Below, in pieces: positions 24,476-36,000 of a stretch of 64,000 nucleotides of DNA; the stretch's first letter is position 1, and the number at the start of each line of letters is the position of its first letter. The notes below the pieces were generated by a model, which had not been told where the DNA came from, searched no databases, and was given only the letters and a program-made list of their open reading frames with translations. The translations under genes and the position numbers were made by a program. Source of the DNA: Pyrus communis (taxonomy: Eukaryota; Streptophyta; Magnoliopsida; Rosales; Rosaceae); the NCBI RefSeq assembly GCF_963583255.1, contig NC_084815.1, positions 3,456,150 through 3,520,149 of the forward strand, written 5' to 3'.

Positions 24476-25635
24476 CACCTAGCTATGTATAGGTTTCACA
24501 ACTCGAAGTAGTGTGCAAGTTGAATAGGGCATTGTATGGATTGAAACAATCACCTAGGGCATGGTTTGATAAGTTCCGAACTGTTATGAGGAAGTATGGG
24601 TTCAGGCAGAGTAATTTTGATCATACACTTTTTTTGAAATGTCAAATGGGTAAATTGACGACACTCATTATCTATGTAGACGATATGATTGTTACAGGTG
24701 ATGATAAAGAGGAAATCTCAAGGCTAAAAGATTATTCAACAACCGAGTTCAAGATGAAGGATCTTGGTGGATTGAAATATTTCTTGGGAATAAAAGTAGC
24801 TCGATCTAAACAAGGTATATTTCTATCTCAAAGAAAGTATGTTTTAGACTTGTTAGCAGAAATTGCAATGCTGGATTGTAAACCGACCAACACCCCTATA
24901 GTCCAAAATCATCATCTTGTTGTACACCCTGATCAAGTTCCCACTAACAAAGATCGTTATCAAAGGCTAGTTGGAAGGCTAATTTATTTATCTTACACCA
25001 GGCCTATATTGCATATGCAATGAGTGTTGTTAGTCAGCTTATGCATTCCCCGAGTGATACTCATATAGGTGCGGTTGAACGCATCCTACGATACCTAAAG
25101 TCCTTTCCGGGTAGAGGTATCATGTTTTCCAAGAATGGTCATTGCTGGATAAAAGGTTATACTGATGCAGATTGGGTAGGGAATATTACTGATTGACAGT
25201 CCACATCTGGCTACTTTACATTTGTGGGAGGTAATTTAGTGACATGACGGAGTAAGAAACAGAAAGTGGTTGCTTTTATCAAGTGTAGAGCGGAATACAG
25301 CGGTATGGCAAAAGGAGTATGTGAATTATTGTGGCTTTGGAGGTTACTCGCAAAACTCGGGTGTCCTTCAATGTCGGCGTCAGGTTTGTTCTGTGATAAT
25401 AAAGCGACCATTGATATCTCACACAATCCATTACAGCATGATTGTACGAAACATGTGGAAGTTGACAGGCACTTCATTAAGGAAAAGCTGGATGGGAACA
25501 TTATTCAATTCCCATTCGTAAAATCAGATGATCAATTAGCAGACATCTTAACTAAAGTTGTTGCGTCTCAAGCGTTCTACAACTCTCTCGTCAAGTTGGG
25601 CATAAACAACATTTATGGACCAACTTGAGGGGGAG
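24476..25635 (+). mobile_element. Copia relic, 3' part (RT, RNase H, PPT)
   Basis: This continues the element broken at 19880. Reverse transcriptase appears as CKLNRALYGLKQSPRAW, then the catalytic LIIYVDDMIVTGDD (about 24515-24700) and LGGLKYFLGIKVARS. RNase H appears as ADWVGNITD, a stop, STSGYFTFVGGN, LFCDNKATIDISHNP and HVEVDRHFIKEKL (about 25165-25500), and the frame ends at 25626-25628. A polypurine tract GAGGGGGAG (25627-25635) follows at once. The reverse-transcriptase stretch of 170 codons is intact, better preserved than the gag and integrase part. Stops at about 25021 and 25195 interrupt the rest. Confidence 0.9.
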
Positions 25636-25800
25636 TGTTGGAGAGAGTTGACCTTTGTAATTAGTTTAGTTGTCTGTTTGGGTCCTTGTAATCAGGATGT
25701 GATTAGGGTAGATATTATTTTATATTTCTTCCTTTGTAAAACAATATTGTACAATATATGTTTCCCTCCTTGGTGAGAAGAATAATAACATAGAAATTAA
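25636..25800 (+). repeat. 3' LTR of the Copia relic (end uncertain)
   Basis: TGTTGGAGAGAG directly follows the polypurine tract, as a Copia LTR should. A TATTTTATATTTC region and TTGTACAATA follow, as expected near a promoter and polyadenylation region. Without a 5' LTR for comparison, the right edge is only a guess. Confidence 0.6.
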
Positions 25801-26239
25801 ACAGCAAGATAAGTCCTAATTAGCACCATTAATGGAAGTGAATAAGCAGCCATATATTTTATGATGCATAAATAAAATAGCAAGGAGGACAAGAATGTAC
25901 AAGCCAAGAACGTACAGCTATATGACAAGTTACTTGCTGTTTTTCTTTGTAATAAGTTCCCTAATTTTGATGCCAATTAAGTGATAGAAGTTCTAATTGC
26001 AAAAGGTGCAACCGTGCGACTTTGTATTAAGTAGAATTGAAACAAAAGAAAGTAGAATTGGAACAAAAGAAAATTGTAAGTGCCTATAAAGGATACCAGG
26101 AGATAATTTACCAACCACAAAACCACTACTCTACTACTACAAGATCGGGATGTTCTCCTCTCAATAAATGTAATTAGCCAAAATTAAAATTTAAAATAAA
26201 AAGCAAATGACAGTCAAGATGTAAAGAAGGGACCTAAAC
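25801..26239. other. intergenic DNA, nothing recognised
   Basis: A short A-rich direct repeat around AGTAGAATTG.AACAAAAGAAA (about 26030-26070) is visible. The remaining C-terminal exons of the adjacent DLD fragment were looked for here and not seen. Confidence 0.45.
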
Positions 26240-26906
26240 CTGTGCCTATAGATTCGAACATCAAAGTTGTAGTTTCAGGCAAATTCTTCCCATTCGCAAC
26301 GTTGATAGCCCTCACTTGAACCTCATCCAGTAGTTCAACCCTTGAAACCTAATGGTTATGAAGAAGACATCTGTGAAGAAACTGAAAATATGAATTTAAA
26401 TATGGAATATGCGGTTAAAGCTCTACCTGAATTCCCGACAGCATATAAGCTGTAGAAACATCAGCTGCATCCTTGGTTGAAGGGAGATTACACATAGCAA
26501 CCTACAATTTAAATTTTGATTAATAATATAATGAAATCACAAAAGTATACCCTGTAAACAGAACTGTGATTTGTGATCATAAACGGCTAGAAGTAATCAG
26601 CTGAAACAAAAATTATGCAAGAGTCCATAGAAGTAGACGTATCAACTTACCACAGAGTGTTACGGAATTTTCTGAAGCCGCAGAGTGACTTCTGTTATTA
26701 CACCAAGCGTTCTTCACTTCCAATCACCAGGCGGGTCAAATCATACCAGTTACGTGCAAAGTTTTTAATGTTCACAACACGCCTAACTACCTAGAAGATT
26801 AACCACATAGTTCTAAAAGAGAAAATAGAATAGGAAACAAACCCTGCAGCACTCTTTCTAGCACGAGAGATGCAATCTTAACAATATCTCCATTTGCAAG
26901 TACTAC
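26240..26906 (-). pseudogene. DLD: D-lactate dehydrogenase (cytochrome) gene fragment
   Basis: Four minus-strand exons with plausible splice borders match the middle of plant mitochondrial D-lactate dehydrogenase, an FAD-dependent oxidase that handles D-lactate. Exon 26843-26906 encodes VVLANGDIVKIASRARKSAA. Exon ~26651-26757 encodes YDLTRLVIGSEE, then ITEVTLRLQKIP, a stop and HSV. Exon 26427-26501 encodes VAMCNLPSTKDAADVSTAYM plus LSGIQ. Exon 26240-26348 encodes VSRVELLDEVQVRAINVANG then KNLPETTTLMFESIGT. The second exon has a frameshift (SEERLV instead of SEGTLGV) and an in-frame stop. The 5' exons and C-terminal exons are absent. Retained introns show it arose from genomic DNA, not from a transcript. 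The Copia 3' LTR lies about 440 bases beyond its broken 3' side. Confidence 0.8.
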
Positions 26907-27720
26907 CTGGAAGATGAACAACATAAGAAATACAACATTACAAATTTGAGTCGCGTATCAATTAGAGATTGGTGACATTATCACGCATGGTTCCAGACCT
27001 ACATGCTAAAAACAAAATCATGAAAATCAATATTAAACTAGACCAACGAAACTAAAGTTTACATGAATATCGTTGATAGAATAAAAAACCAATAGTGCAA
27101 CAAGATAATCAAACTATTAATTGTATATGAGTTTTAAATGCTACCAATTGGTGACAAACACTTAAACAAGTAAAAATGAAAGGGTTTGGTTAGCCGGTCA
27201 TGATTCCATTGAGCAAGGAAGAACAGACATGCAAGTCATCGTCTTGAAGAGGAGACCTCAAACGTTAAGAGGGAGAGAGATCTTAATGTGATCAAAACTA
27301 AGTGGTCAGCAGTATCAATAAAGATTGGAAAACACGTGTAAAAATCTTTGATTCATCTTCACAACTTTCCAGGTCTTTTCGATATCATTCTGAGATTTCT
27401 TACGTATTGTGTGTTTATATTAAGAGAGTTGCTAAGGAAACTTTCTTAAAGTGAGACTTACAGTTTAACATTAATTCTCATGCAAACACTATCAATCATC
27501 ACATGTTGAAGAGTTTTCAATCTAAAGTTGGCAGTCATGAAGCATAAACAGATTAATTTTTTTTTTTAAATTATATTTTAATTTATGCATAATTAATTGT
27601 CCCATCTTCTTCCCAAATCTGGAACCCATTAAAGTTATTTCATCGCCTCTGGCTTCCTCCGTCGTCATCCACACCCGCTCCCCTTCTCCTCCTCCCATGT
27701 CAGATTATCTCTACCCTGGG
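26907..27720. other. intergenic DNA, nothing recognised
   Basis: The missing upstream DLD exons were not detected. The sequence is AT-rich without repeats I could define. Confidence 0.4.
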
Positions 27721-27915
27721 CAAAGAGGTGATATTTGAAATTTTCTATTTTCATTTTTGAGATATCTGAAATGATATCGAAAAGAGGTGATATTTGAAAT
27801 AGCCGGCGGGGTGGGACGGGGGAAGAAGAAAGAGAGGATAAAGGGAAGAAAATAGCCGGCGGCAAAGAGGTGATATTTGAAATTTTCTATTTTCATTTTT
27901 GAGATATCTGAAATG
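27721..27915. repeat. 53-bp direct duplication flanking a purine-rich spacer
   Basis: Copies at 27721-27773 and 27863-27915 are identical over 53 bases (CAAAGAGGTGATATTTG to ATATCTGAAATG). A third partial copy starts at about 27781 (AAAGAGGTGATATTTGAAA). TAGCCGGCGG also occurs twice between them. This looks like slippage or a small gene-conversion patch. Confidence 0.9.
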
Positions 27916-27955
27916 TTAACTAGAGAAATGTGGCGAGCATCCCCATAATTAATTG

Positions 27956-29051
27956 TAGGTCTATCAAACGGGTCTGTTTTGTCATTTTCATGTCATACTC
28001 GTTATCTTAACGGGTTCTTAAAATATGATTTGATAATGACATGATTGGTTAACGGGTCATTTCATGTCGGGTTAATGGGTCATACAAGAAATTGACACGC
28101 CTAATGTCTAGATTTAGCAAACAATATTTTTATTAAGAATGAGTCTCACATTGATAGGAGGATGGACCTTGCATAGGTTTATAAGAGGTTAGGCTACTCC
28201 CCATATTGCCAATTGGTTTTATAGTGGGTTGTACCATGTGTGAAGTCAAACGGTCACACGACACATGCTCCACGTCACCCCGCTGTGTTGTCCACGTGTT
28301 AAACTTGAAAATTATGAGGGAGCATGTTGAAAATGAATCCCACATTGATGAGAGAATGAATCTCACATTGATGAGAGGGATCTTGCATGGGCTTATAAGT
28401 AAGTTGGACTACTCCCCATATTGTCAATTGGTTTTATGGTGGAACCTTAACTTTCTTCATAGTATTAGAACAGATTGTCCCACGTGTAAAGCCAAACGGC
28501 CACACGTGCTCCACATCACCCTGTTGTGTTGTCCACGTGTTAGGCTTGAAAATTTGTCACACGTAAGAAGGCGTGTGGAGAATGAGTCTCACATGGATGG
28601 GAGGAGGGACCTTTGCATGGACTTATAAGTAAGTTTGACTACTCCCTATATTGCCAATTGGTTTTATGGTGGAACCTCAACTTTCTTCATGGTATCAAAG
28701 CAGGTTGTCCCATGTGCGAAGCCAAACGGCCACACGCACTCCATGTCACCAGGTTATGTTGTCCACGTGTTAAGCTTAAAAATTCGCCACACGTGAGGGG
28801 GCGTGTTAAGAACGAGTTCCACATTGATGGGAGGAGGGACATTGCATGGGCTTATAAGAGGTTGAGTTACTTCCCATATTGCCAATTGGTTTTAGGGTAG
28901 AACCCCAACTTTCTTCAATTTTATCGGGGTTCTTAAAGGGTGACCCGATAACGGCCCGACTAGTTAACAAATTGACCCGAAACCCATTATTTTGTATGAT
29001 TTTGTGTCGGGTTAACGGCCCGACTAGTCATGCAAAAAATTGCTAAGTCTA
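27956..29051. mobile_element. degenerate hAT-like element hosting a TRIM
   Basis: The left end TAGGTCTATCAAACGGGTC and right end (read inward) TAGACTTAGCAATTTTTTG resemble the terminal repeats of the 8930-12465 element. Internal CGGGTC, TTAACGGG and GACCCGATAACGG words match too. Flanks ATTAATTG (27948-27955) and GTTAATGG (29052-29059) agree at 6 of 8 positions, as a decayed 8-bp target duplication would. No transposase is encoded. A near copy of the right end (TTGCTAAGCCTAGTTA) recurs at about 29091. Confidence 0.6.
28131..28917 (+). mobile_element. TRIM retrotransposon in tandem-array form
   Basis: The structure is LTR-internal-LTR-internal-LTR-internal-LTR. Four LTR copies begin with a form of TGTTGAGAATGAGTC and end ACTTTCTTCA: about 28131-28228 (3' end damaged), 28324-28459, 28573-28698 and 28806-28917. 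After the third LTR stands TGGTATCAAAGCAGG, one base from the TGGTATCAGAGC primer-binding site complementary to initiator tRNA-Met. Before the fourth stands the purine-rich GTGAGGGGGCG. A single 5-bp target duplication, ATTTT (28126-28130 and 28918-28922), brackets the whole array, so it behaves as one insertion or was expanded in place. It encodes no protein. It is nested in the hAT-like element. Confidence 0.85.
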
Positions 29052-29269
29052 GTTAATGGTGGTGAGCAAAAATAATCTTTCAGAACAATTGCTAAGCCTA
29101 GTTACAAGCTTCAAAGAATGATCTTGTAAAGCGATGAATTTGCATCATTAAACAATTTATTGGCTAGATCACGGGAGATTCTCGGTTGTCTCCCAGATAT
29201 ACCATTCTCTCCCTATATTTCTCGTCATGTGATTATAGATATGGGGCCTCTGCCTCCTCTATCTATCAA

Positions 29270-31839
29270 TCAATACACCGCGTATTTGGCTTGCATATCC
29301 CAGAACTCCTTAGTTTGCTTCACTATCTCTGTGCGTTCGGCGTTGTACCTCTCTTTCCAATAGTCTTTGCACCTGGTAGGGTGTTAGGAGTCAGAAAAGG
29401 GTAGCTCTCTCACAATAAGTTAAAAACCATTGAAGACTTTCAATTTTCTGACCTTGTTTTCAAGAGCAGATCTAGTTCCAACATGTGCACTGCTTTAGCA
29501 AACACTCCAGCCTGCATTCGAGGAGGATACGAACTTAGGATCAAACGATATATGATATGAAATTTTAATCCTTTCTTTCAAATTTTATATAAGATTATCA
29601 CCAGTTTCTTCAAAACTATCTACATACCTCTCTGCATAGTGGGCACTTTGCATCCAGGCCTGCAGATTTAGGGCCTTGGAAAATAAACACAGAAGCAGCT
29701 GCGCAAGCACAAGGCTTGCAGAACAGGTGGCCGCAGCTCAAAGCATATGGATTGAAAACAGTTTCCTGTGAGTCATACACATCAGAATTCAGAACAGTTA
29801 CGTACAAATGCCAACTTTTTCTCATTCTGAATGCAAGTGAAAGGACCTTACCAAGCATACAGCACAAGTCAGATCATATTCCATCTTTAAGTTGTGAGGA
29901 AGCATCAATGTCATTGTAGGTGGTGCCGCATCGAGATCACAGGAAAAGCGACCAGAAACCTCATTGAGCTCTTCATCATCTAATCCATCAAGATTCAAAT
30001 AAAAAGCACCCAATTCTATAAGCCAAGGTGATTGTAAAATCTCAATATGTTGAGCCCGCATCTTGGATTTGAAAAGCTTGCCATTCTCAGAGCTATGTAT
30101 CTGTAGTTTTAGATTTTGAACAAAGGAACACTGTTAGTTACAGAACACCCTCAACCAAGTTAGCAAGGAAAAAAAATGACCAGTTGCGTGCATACTTTAT
30201 CATATTTCTCAAGGATTTTTCTGATAGCAATTGCGTTCATCGTAACATACTCGATCAGCATCCGCCCTTTTTCTACCATGGCTTGTTGATCATTCACGAA
30301 ACACTGACGAAACCGCAGTAAGTATCTTTGCGCTCCGGTAGCAACATGCAGATGGAGGAGATGTCTGACTCTCAAACTAAAACATAGAGCTATGTCCGAA
30401 ACCTCCTTCATTAACTCTGTGAAAAAGGCCTGATCACACACTACAACATAGAAAATTGATAGCAGATGAGTGAGACAACGGAATATGGTTATAACTTATA
30501 AGTAAGCAACAATGCTAACACGGAGAAGAAATAACAAATAACTTTACAGATAAGCTCAGTCTACAGAAATATATTAGTCATGATATGTCACTTCTTTAAC
30601 AAAATTCCCAAATGTCGACATCCTTCTAAGAAACAAGGAAAGTAGGAAAGCACGATTGGGGCAGCAACTCGCATTCGTTAGGAAAGTTGGAATAAGTCCT
30701 TTTTGTTATTTGAAAATACCTGCACACTCGGTTCTACAAAGTAAAACTAAACCCGAAAAGGGGCAAAAATGCTAAAACGGCATGGTTTATGCCTATGATT
30801 TCTTCAAATCCTTTGAGCAGAATGTAGCTTACCTGGAAACCAATTGGGTAAATCTTAATCTTAAACCCCGAAACCTTGATCATACCAAAAATCAAAACCC
30901 ATGTTTCCCGGCTTCTTTAGAGATAGGCCCTTGTAACTCTTGTTTACTAAAATTAAACCTATCTATCTTTAAACATTTAAATAAAATCCAAAATTTAAGC
31001 TTGTTGACATGTGAAAAAATAAGTAACCTATTATTAATTTATGCCACAATACTGTAATTATGTTAATGAATTTTATTATTACCTATAATAATGATGAATT
31101 TTGTTGAGTATTAATAGACATGATTTGAGATCCTTATTTCCATCTAGCTTTTTTTTAAGCAATCCAACCTTTTAAAATTCAAATGGTGGTGCAGTATTGT
31201 GTGCGTAAAATAATTTACCTACATTTATTTATAAAGCATAATTTTTGTGACATTCATTAAGCCAATATTATTACATATATCAGGCATATTTTATTGTTAT
31301 TATACATTGCTATGAATTTATAACATTAATTTTTTTTTGTAAAACTACTAATTCTTTCTTACAACCCACATGAAATTAATTGTGTACATTAAAACATTCA
31401 AATAATGGTATTTTAAGCATCCGAAAAATTTTAAATATGTAAAATCAGACATAATTAATGAATTTACTTATGTGAAACCTAAGTCAATGAGCTTTATTAA
31501 AGTCAAAAACTTATTTCGAGTTTTATATGCAAAAGATTGAATTTCACGAGCTAAAGTTACATTTTCAGTAAAACACCAATTGATAACAAGCTTATTAAAA
31601 TAAATTAAATGATTGGGGAATAAATTCTTACAAGGGCAAGATTGGCATTGGCACAACTGCTGATTTTGATTAGAAGCACCTTCTTGTCCTTGAGCAGCCG
31701 AAGATTCCTGCAATGCCTTGCAACTCTGACAAGTCTTGAGAACGTTCTTCAGCCGCTTGTACTCGACATGCGAGCAATTCTCCGAGAATCGTATCTTTTC
31801 CTTGTGCAAAAACTCGGTGTAAGTCTCTCCAAATTTCAT
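29270..31839 (-). CDS. BAH1L: SPX-RING E3 ubiquitin ligase, BAH1-like/NLA family
   Basis: Six exons are read on the minus strand: 31632-31839, 30196-30440, 29852-30100, 29628-29765, 29453-29511 and 29270-29372, giving 333 residues, normal for the family. The N-terminal SPX domain starts MKFGETYTEFLHKEK and continues with FVxYKRLK-type helices (FTELMKEVSDIA, VRHLLHLHVATGAQRYLLRF, MNAIAIRKILEKYDK). The C-terminal RING is CAVC...CGHLFCKPC...CPLC (about residues 230-280). The protein ends CKDYWKERYNAERTEIVK.. to YAVY. SPX domains sense inositol pyrophosphates, and Arabidopsis NLA uses this architecture to ubiquitinate plasma-membrane phosphate transporters; that function is inferred here. An in-frame ATG six codons upstream (31857) is an alternative start, but the family starts at MKFG. 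All splice borders are GT-AG. The stop lies only about 220 bases from the TRIM/hAT nest. Confidence 0.93.
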
Positions 31840-32159
31840 ATTTCCCGATGAATCCAATGCAAATCAGTCCGGCTTCTGAAACCCTAGAAACCGGGGAAAG
31901 CCGGAGGAAAATGAAAAATGAACGATTTGGAGTGAGATGAGAATAAGGGGGAGGCGGCGGAGGTGGGAGAAGGTTTTCAGAGCCGAGCTCCCACCCAAGG
32001 CTCGATTCCTTCTCAATTTTCTCAGGAAACAAACGAAGGTTTTTAAAGGAAAATGAGTGGTGGCGACGGAGCACACGCGGAAGTCGAAGCGAGTTTAAAC
32101 GGGAAAATAGCGCGCGCTTTTTAAGGGTTACCGTTACGCGTTTACTGAGTTCAACCAAG

Positions 32160-32740
32160 TTTAAGAGAATAGCTTAGGTTGAAAGACAAGACACAGACGT
32201 CGATGGTTAACGCATATTCTTGGAGTAATTTTAGGAAATAACTTAGGTGAAATGGGTAGACGCAGTCCCCGATAGTTGACGCATATACATCGAATTTCTT
32301 CCCAAAAAAAACAAATTATACGAAATATATTACCATATCACGTAAGTCATAAGGTAATTCTATTCTAAGCTTTTAACAACTACCTAATTTTTTGTTTATT
32401 TATTTATTTTGTTTTGAACAACAACAACTACGCAGTTTGAAGAAAGGTTTTACAAAAACAACTACGTATGACCCGTCACACAACATGCATATATGGTTTG
32501 AAGAAATTCAACCCCGCTAATATCGCTTGTCCTTTTCTTTTCTTTTCTCAACTTTTGCATATTCGCTGAGTTTCTTTTGGTCACCACAAACCACCAAATA
32601 ATTTATTCAGAGTCATTTTTATGTATTTCGTGTACACGATAATCATTCCCTAAATTTGGACACTAATTGTAAATTTTTTACTGATTTTAATATTTCGTTT
32701 AAATTTGTTTAATTACTTAGAATAATAAAATTGTGCTGGA
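32160..32740. promoter_or_regulatory. upstream region of the SPX-RING gene
   Basis: No gene is present. An imperfect ~55-bp direct repeat occurs (about 32169-32222 and 32237-32292, each from AATA.CTTAGGT to a version of GTTAACGCATAT). Closer to the start, at about 32097-32120, is GGGAAAATAGCGCGCGC, which resembles an E2F-type site. Both readings are tentative. Confidence 0.3.
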
Positions 32741-32741
32741 C

Positions 32742-32990
32742 TGTTTTTTTTTTTTTTTTCTTTGAGATGCAACGGTAGATATTCATTAGGGGCAAAAGTC
32801 AAGTCACTTCAAAAACCAGCAAAGGATTACAAAAATATGAGTGGTCTAAAAAAAAGTACAACCAGTTACATAAGGTCCTCAAAAAGGAGGTCAGTGATTA
32901 AAGACGAAGGGCAATCGATTCATTCACTTTTATCCTCAATACTCAAACTATAACAAGGCATACGATGAGCCACGGTGTTGGCTTGACGAC
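32742..32990 (-). mobile_element. retroposon tail remnant with poly(A)
   Basis: A plus-strand T run (about 32743-32759) is a poly(A) tail on the minus strand. It is preceded there by non-coding sequence ending CTACCGTTGCATCTCAAAG. It is probably a 5'-truncated LINE or SINE inserted upstream of the LINE at 33.0 kb; the family is not recognised. Confidence 0.4.
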
Positions 32991-33013
32991 AAATATGGGT
33001 ACAAAATCCTTCA

Positions 33014-36000
33014 GTGATTGTAGGAAGCCAAAACTTAGAATCTTCTATAATGTTGCCAATGGATAGTGATATTCAAGAGAAATTAGATTTTATTGTTGTG
33101 ACTGATCCTTCAGTTTGTGATAATCCAAAACTCCTAGGTGGGTCTGATTATGCTCCCTCGCTCCCTTCAGTAAAGTCAAGCAACCCTTTTTCTATCTTGG
33201 CAGAGGAACAATTTGACTCTAATCATTACTTGGCCAATACGGCAACTCAGGGCGTCCCAATGACCTGTAAAAATATTGATGCTTTGCCAATGCTCAGTTT
33301 ATCCTATTCAAAGAAAAAAAAAAAAAAAAAAAAACCTCTTTGAACAATAAAGCTACAGATACCCAGGTCGACACGCCTATTGCCCCTATCCAATGATCAA
33401 TATCGGGTGTTGGAACATTCGGGGCCTAAATGGCCCCACTAAACATATGGAGGTTAGGAATTCGGTTGCTTTTCATAAACTCGATCTTTTGTATCTTATG
33501 GAAACTAAGATTAATTCTGGAAATGTTGAGGGTATCTCCAGTTCTTTTTTTGGAGAGTGGATTTTGATCAATAACTATTGCAGCCAATATTATGGAAGAA
33601 TTTGGGTTAGTTGGAACCCTTCAAAGCTTTCAGTATCCAAGTTGGAAGCTACTGATCAAGTAATACACTGTAACATCAAGCTTTTAGAACTTCGACTAGT
33701 TCTTTTTGCCTCCTTCATCTATGCCTCTAATGACGTTGTTATGAGGAGTCTTTGGGTCTAATTTAGTTTCCTTTGCTAGTGTTTTTTCTATCTCCCCTTG
33801 GATTATTTTAGGAGATTTTAATATCACTAGAAGGTGTAAGGAGACTGCTGGTGGTTCTCAATGCTTCACCAGTGTAATGGAAGATTTTGCTTCTTGCCTC
33901 TTCAACACTAAATTTGACAATCTCAATGCCACTGGAATTTTCTACTCTTGGAGCAACAAGCAGGATGATTTAGAGTGTATTTTGAGAAAATTAGATCGTG
34001 TTCTGGTGAATGAAAGGTGGACCGAAACTTTGCCAAACTGCTCTGCTGAATTTTTTTCCCGCTAGCATCTCTAATCATTCTCCCATGGTAGTCAACTTAG
34101 GGCTCCCTTTCTGAAACTGAAAATTTCCTTTTAAATTCTTTAACTTTATGGTTGACAGGGATGATTTTATTCCCACAATTTTTAATGTATGGTTTATTGT
34201 AGTGCAGGGCTCTAAACAATTTCAAGTTTGCAAAAAACTCAAACTTATTAGGCAGCATCTCAAGCGCCTCAACAAGGATCATGTTGGAAATGTCTATAAT
34301 GTTGTTGTTAAGCCTAAGGTTGATTTAGATATGTGCCAAAGGCTTCTTGACTCTAACCCTTTTGACAACTCTTTGCGAGCACAAGAAAAAATCATTTATG
34401 ATGCCTATGTTTCAGCTTTGATTGTGGAGGAAATGTTCTTGAGGCAAAAATCTAGAGTTCAATGGCTAAAGGCAGGGGATAAAAATTCTTCATTTTTCTT
34501 CAAGTCTATATCAAAGAGCAGAAGTAGGAATCGTTTAGTTTCTATTACTAGCGTTGATGGGTATATTGTCATTTTTTTGGTGCTCACATCTAATACTCCC
34601 CAAAAAGTGCCTTTTAGGTGTTTAGAGAAGACTTCACTCTTTCTTATGGTCTGGTACTTGCTTAGGGCGTTATGCAGCTAAAGTGTCTTGGTCTGACAAT
34701 TTTCTCCCTAAGGCTGTGGAGGGCTTTGGCTTAAAGAGATTACAGTGTTAGAATAAAGCTCTTATGATCCGCCATATTTGGAGCTTAATTTCTGGTGCTT
34801 CTAATTTATGTCTAATAGGTGGCTTATTTATTTCAAGGTAATTCTTTTTGGAATGCCCATTTTCCTTCCATTTGCTCTTGGAATTGGAGGAAATTTCTTC
34901 ACCTCAGAGGGCTAGCTAGACTCTTCTTCTTTCATGTCATTGGTGATGGGCGCTCCACCTCTTTATGGTTTGACAATTGGCACCTGCTCAGGCCCCTTAC
35001 CCTTAGATAACCTTCTAGTATCATTGATGAATCAGGGCTCTAACCAAATTCTTTGGTCAGTGAGATTATTAACGAGAATGGTTCCGGATGGAGGTGGAAT
35101 TTTTCTTCCTCTAAAGATTTATTGGAAATTCGAGTTTCTATGTTCCACCTTTCTCCGAACCAGTTTAGGCGTGATTTTATTACTTGGACATTGTCACCCA
35201 ATGGAAGCTACTCTACCTCATCTACTTGGAATGTTATTAGGGAATCTCATCCGAAGGTCTCATGGGCTAGTCTCTTGTGGTTTGGTAAGCATGTCCCAAG
35301 GTGGAGCTTCATTCTTTGGCTTGCTATAAGGGGTAAGTTATATACTATGGATCGGGTGATGGTCTTTACCCCTCATGCCTCGCCTATTTGCTCTTTTTGC
35401 TTGATTGATAATGAGTCTCACAATCACTTGTTCTTTGAGTGTCCGTATAGTGCTAATATTGGGTCTCATGTGCTTTCTGAGTGTGGTTGTGATCCTCATC
35501 CTTTGGATTGACATGAGTTTATCACTTGGGCTGCTAATAATTAGACGTGTAAGTCGTTGGATGTTAGCATTAAGAAGTTGTGCCTCCAAGTTGTTGTCTA
35601 TGCTATTTGGAAAGAAAGGAATAACTGTAAGTTCAGAAATGAACACCTCCACTATATTGCTATCTTTGAAGCCATTATTATACGCTTACGGTTAAGTTCT
35701 TTGCATATTCCGGTTTTTATTGCAAATGTACCTATTTTTCAAGAATGGTGAATTCCTATGCAGTTCTCCTTTTGGTGTTGGTTGTTAGGTTTGGGTTGTC
35801 GCTGTTTTTTAAAGCCTCTTGTTTTTTTTGTTTTTTTTTTATGGGTTGTTTTAGCTTGGCCTTTGTTGCCATTGTTGTGTTGTAGTTTGTTGCTTCTTTT
35901 GGTTCTCTTTTAATATAATCATTCATTTACCCCAAAAAAATTTAAAAAATAATAAAAAAAAAATTGGGACCCCGAACAAAAAAAAAAAAAAAAAAAAACT
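33014..36000 (+). mobile_element. LINE (L1-type non-LTR) relic lacking the RT core
   Basis: Pieces run in L1 order on the plus strand. An ORF1-tail-like SNPFSILAEEQF (about 33180) comes first. The endonuclease start INIGCWNIRGLNGPTKH (33393) continues after a frameshift with SPWIILGDFNITRR and FYSWSNKQ (about 33795-33965). The linker before reverse transcriptase has VQWLKAGDKNSSFF (about 34460). Then the sequence jumps to the post-catalytic RYAAKVSWSDNFLPK and GFGLKRL, so the FADD-bearing catalytic core is deleted at about 34600-34660. The zinc-binding zf-RVT end WLAIRGKLYTMDRV and CSFC...NHLFFECPYS lies at about 35315-35450. An A-rich tail ends at about 35998. It cannot be autonomous. Confidence 0.85.

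Noticed and set aside
28206..28900. Frames of 140 and 95 codons over the TRIM array
   Set aside because: They read through LTR and internal repeats and reflect the repeat period, not a protein.
30782..31057. 91-codon plus-strand frame
   Set aside because: It lies in the large first intron of the SPX-RING gene on the other strand and shows no domain.
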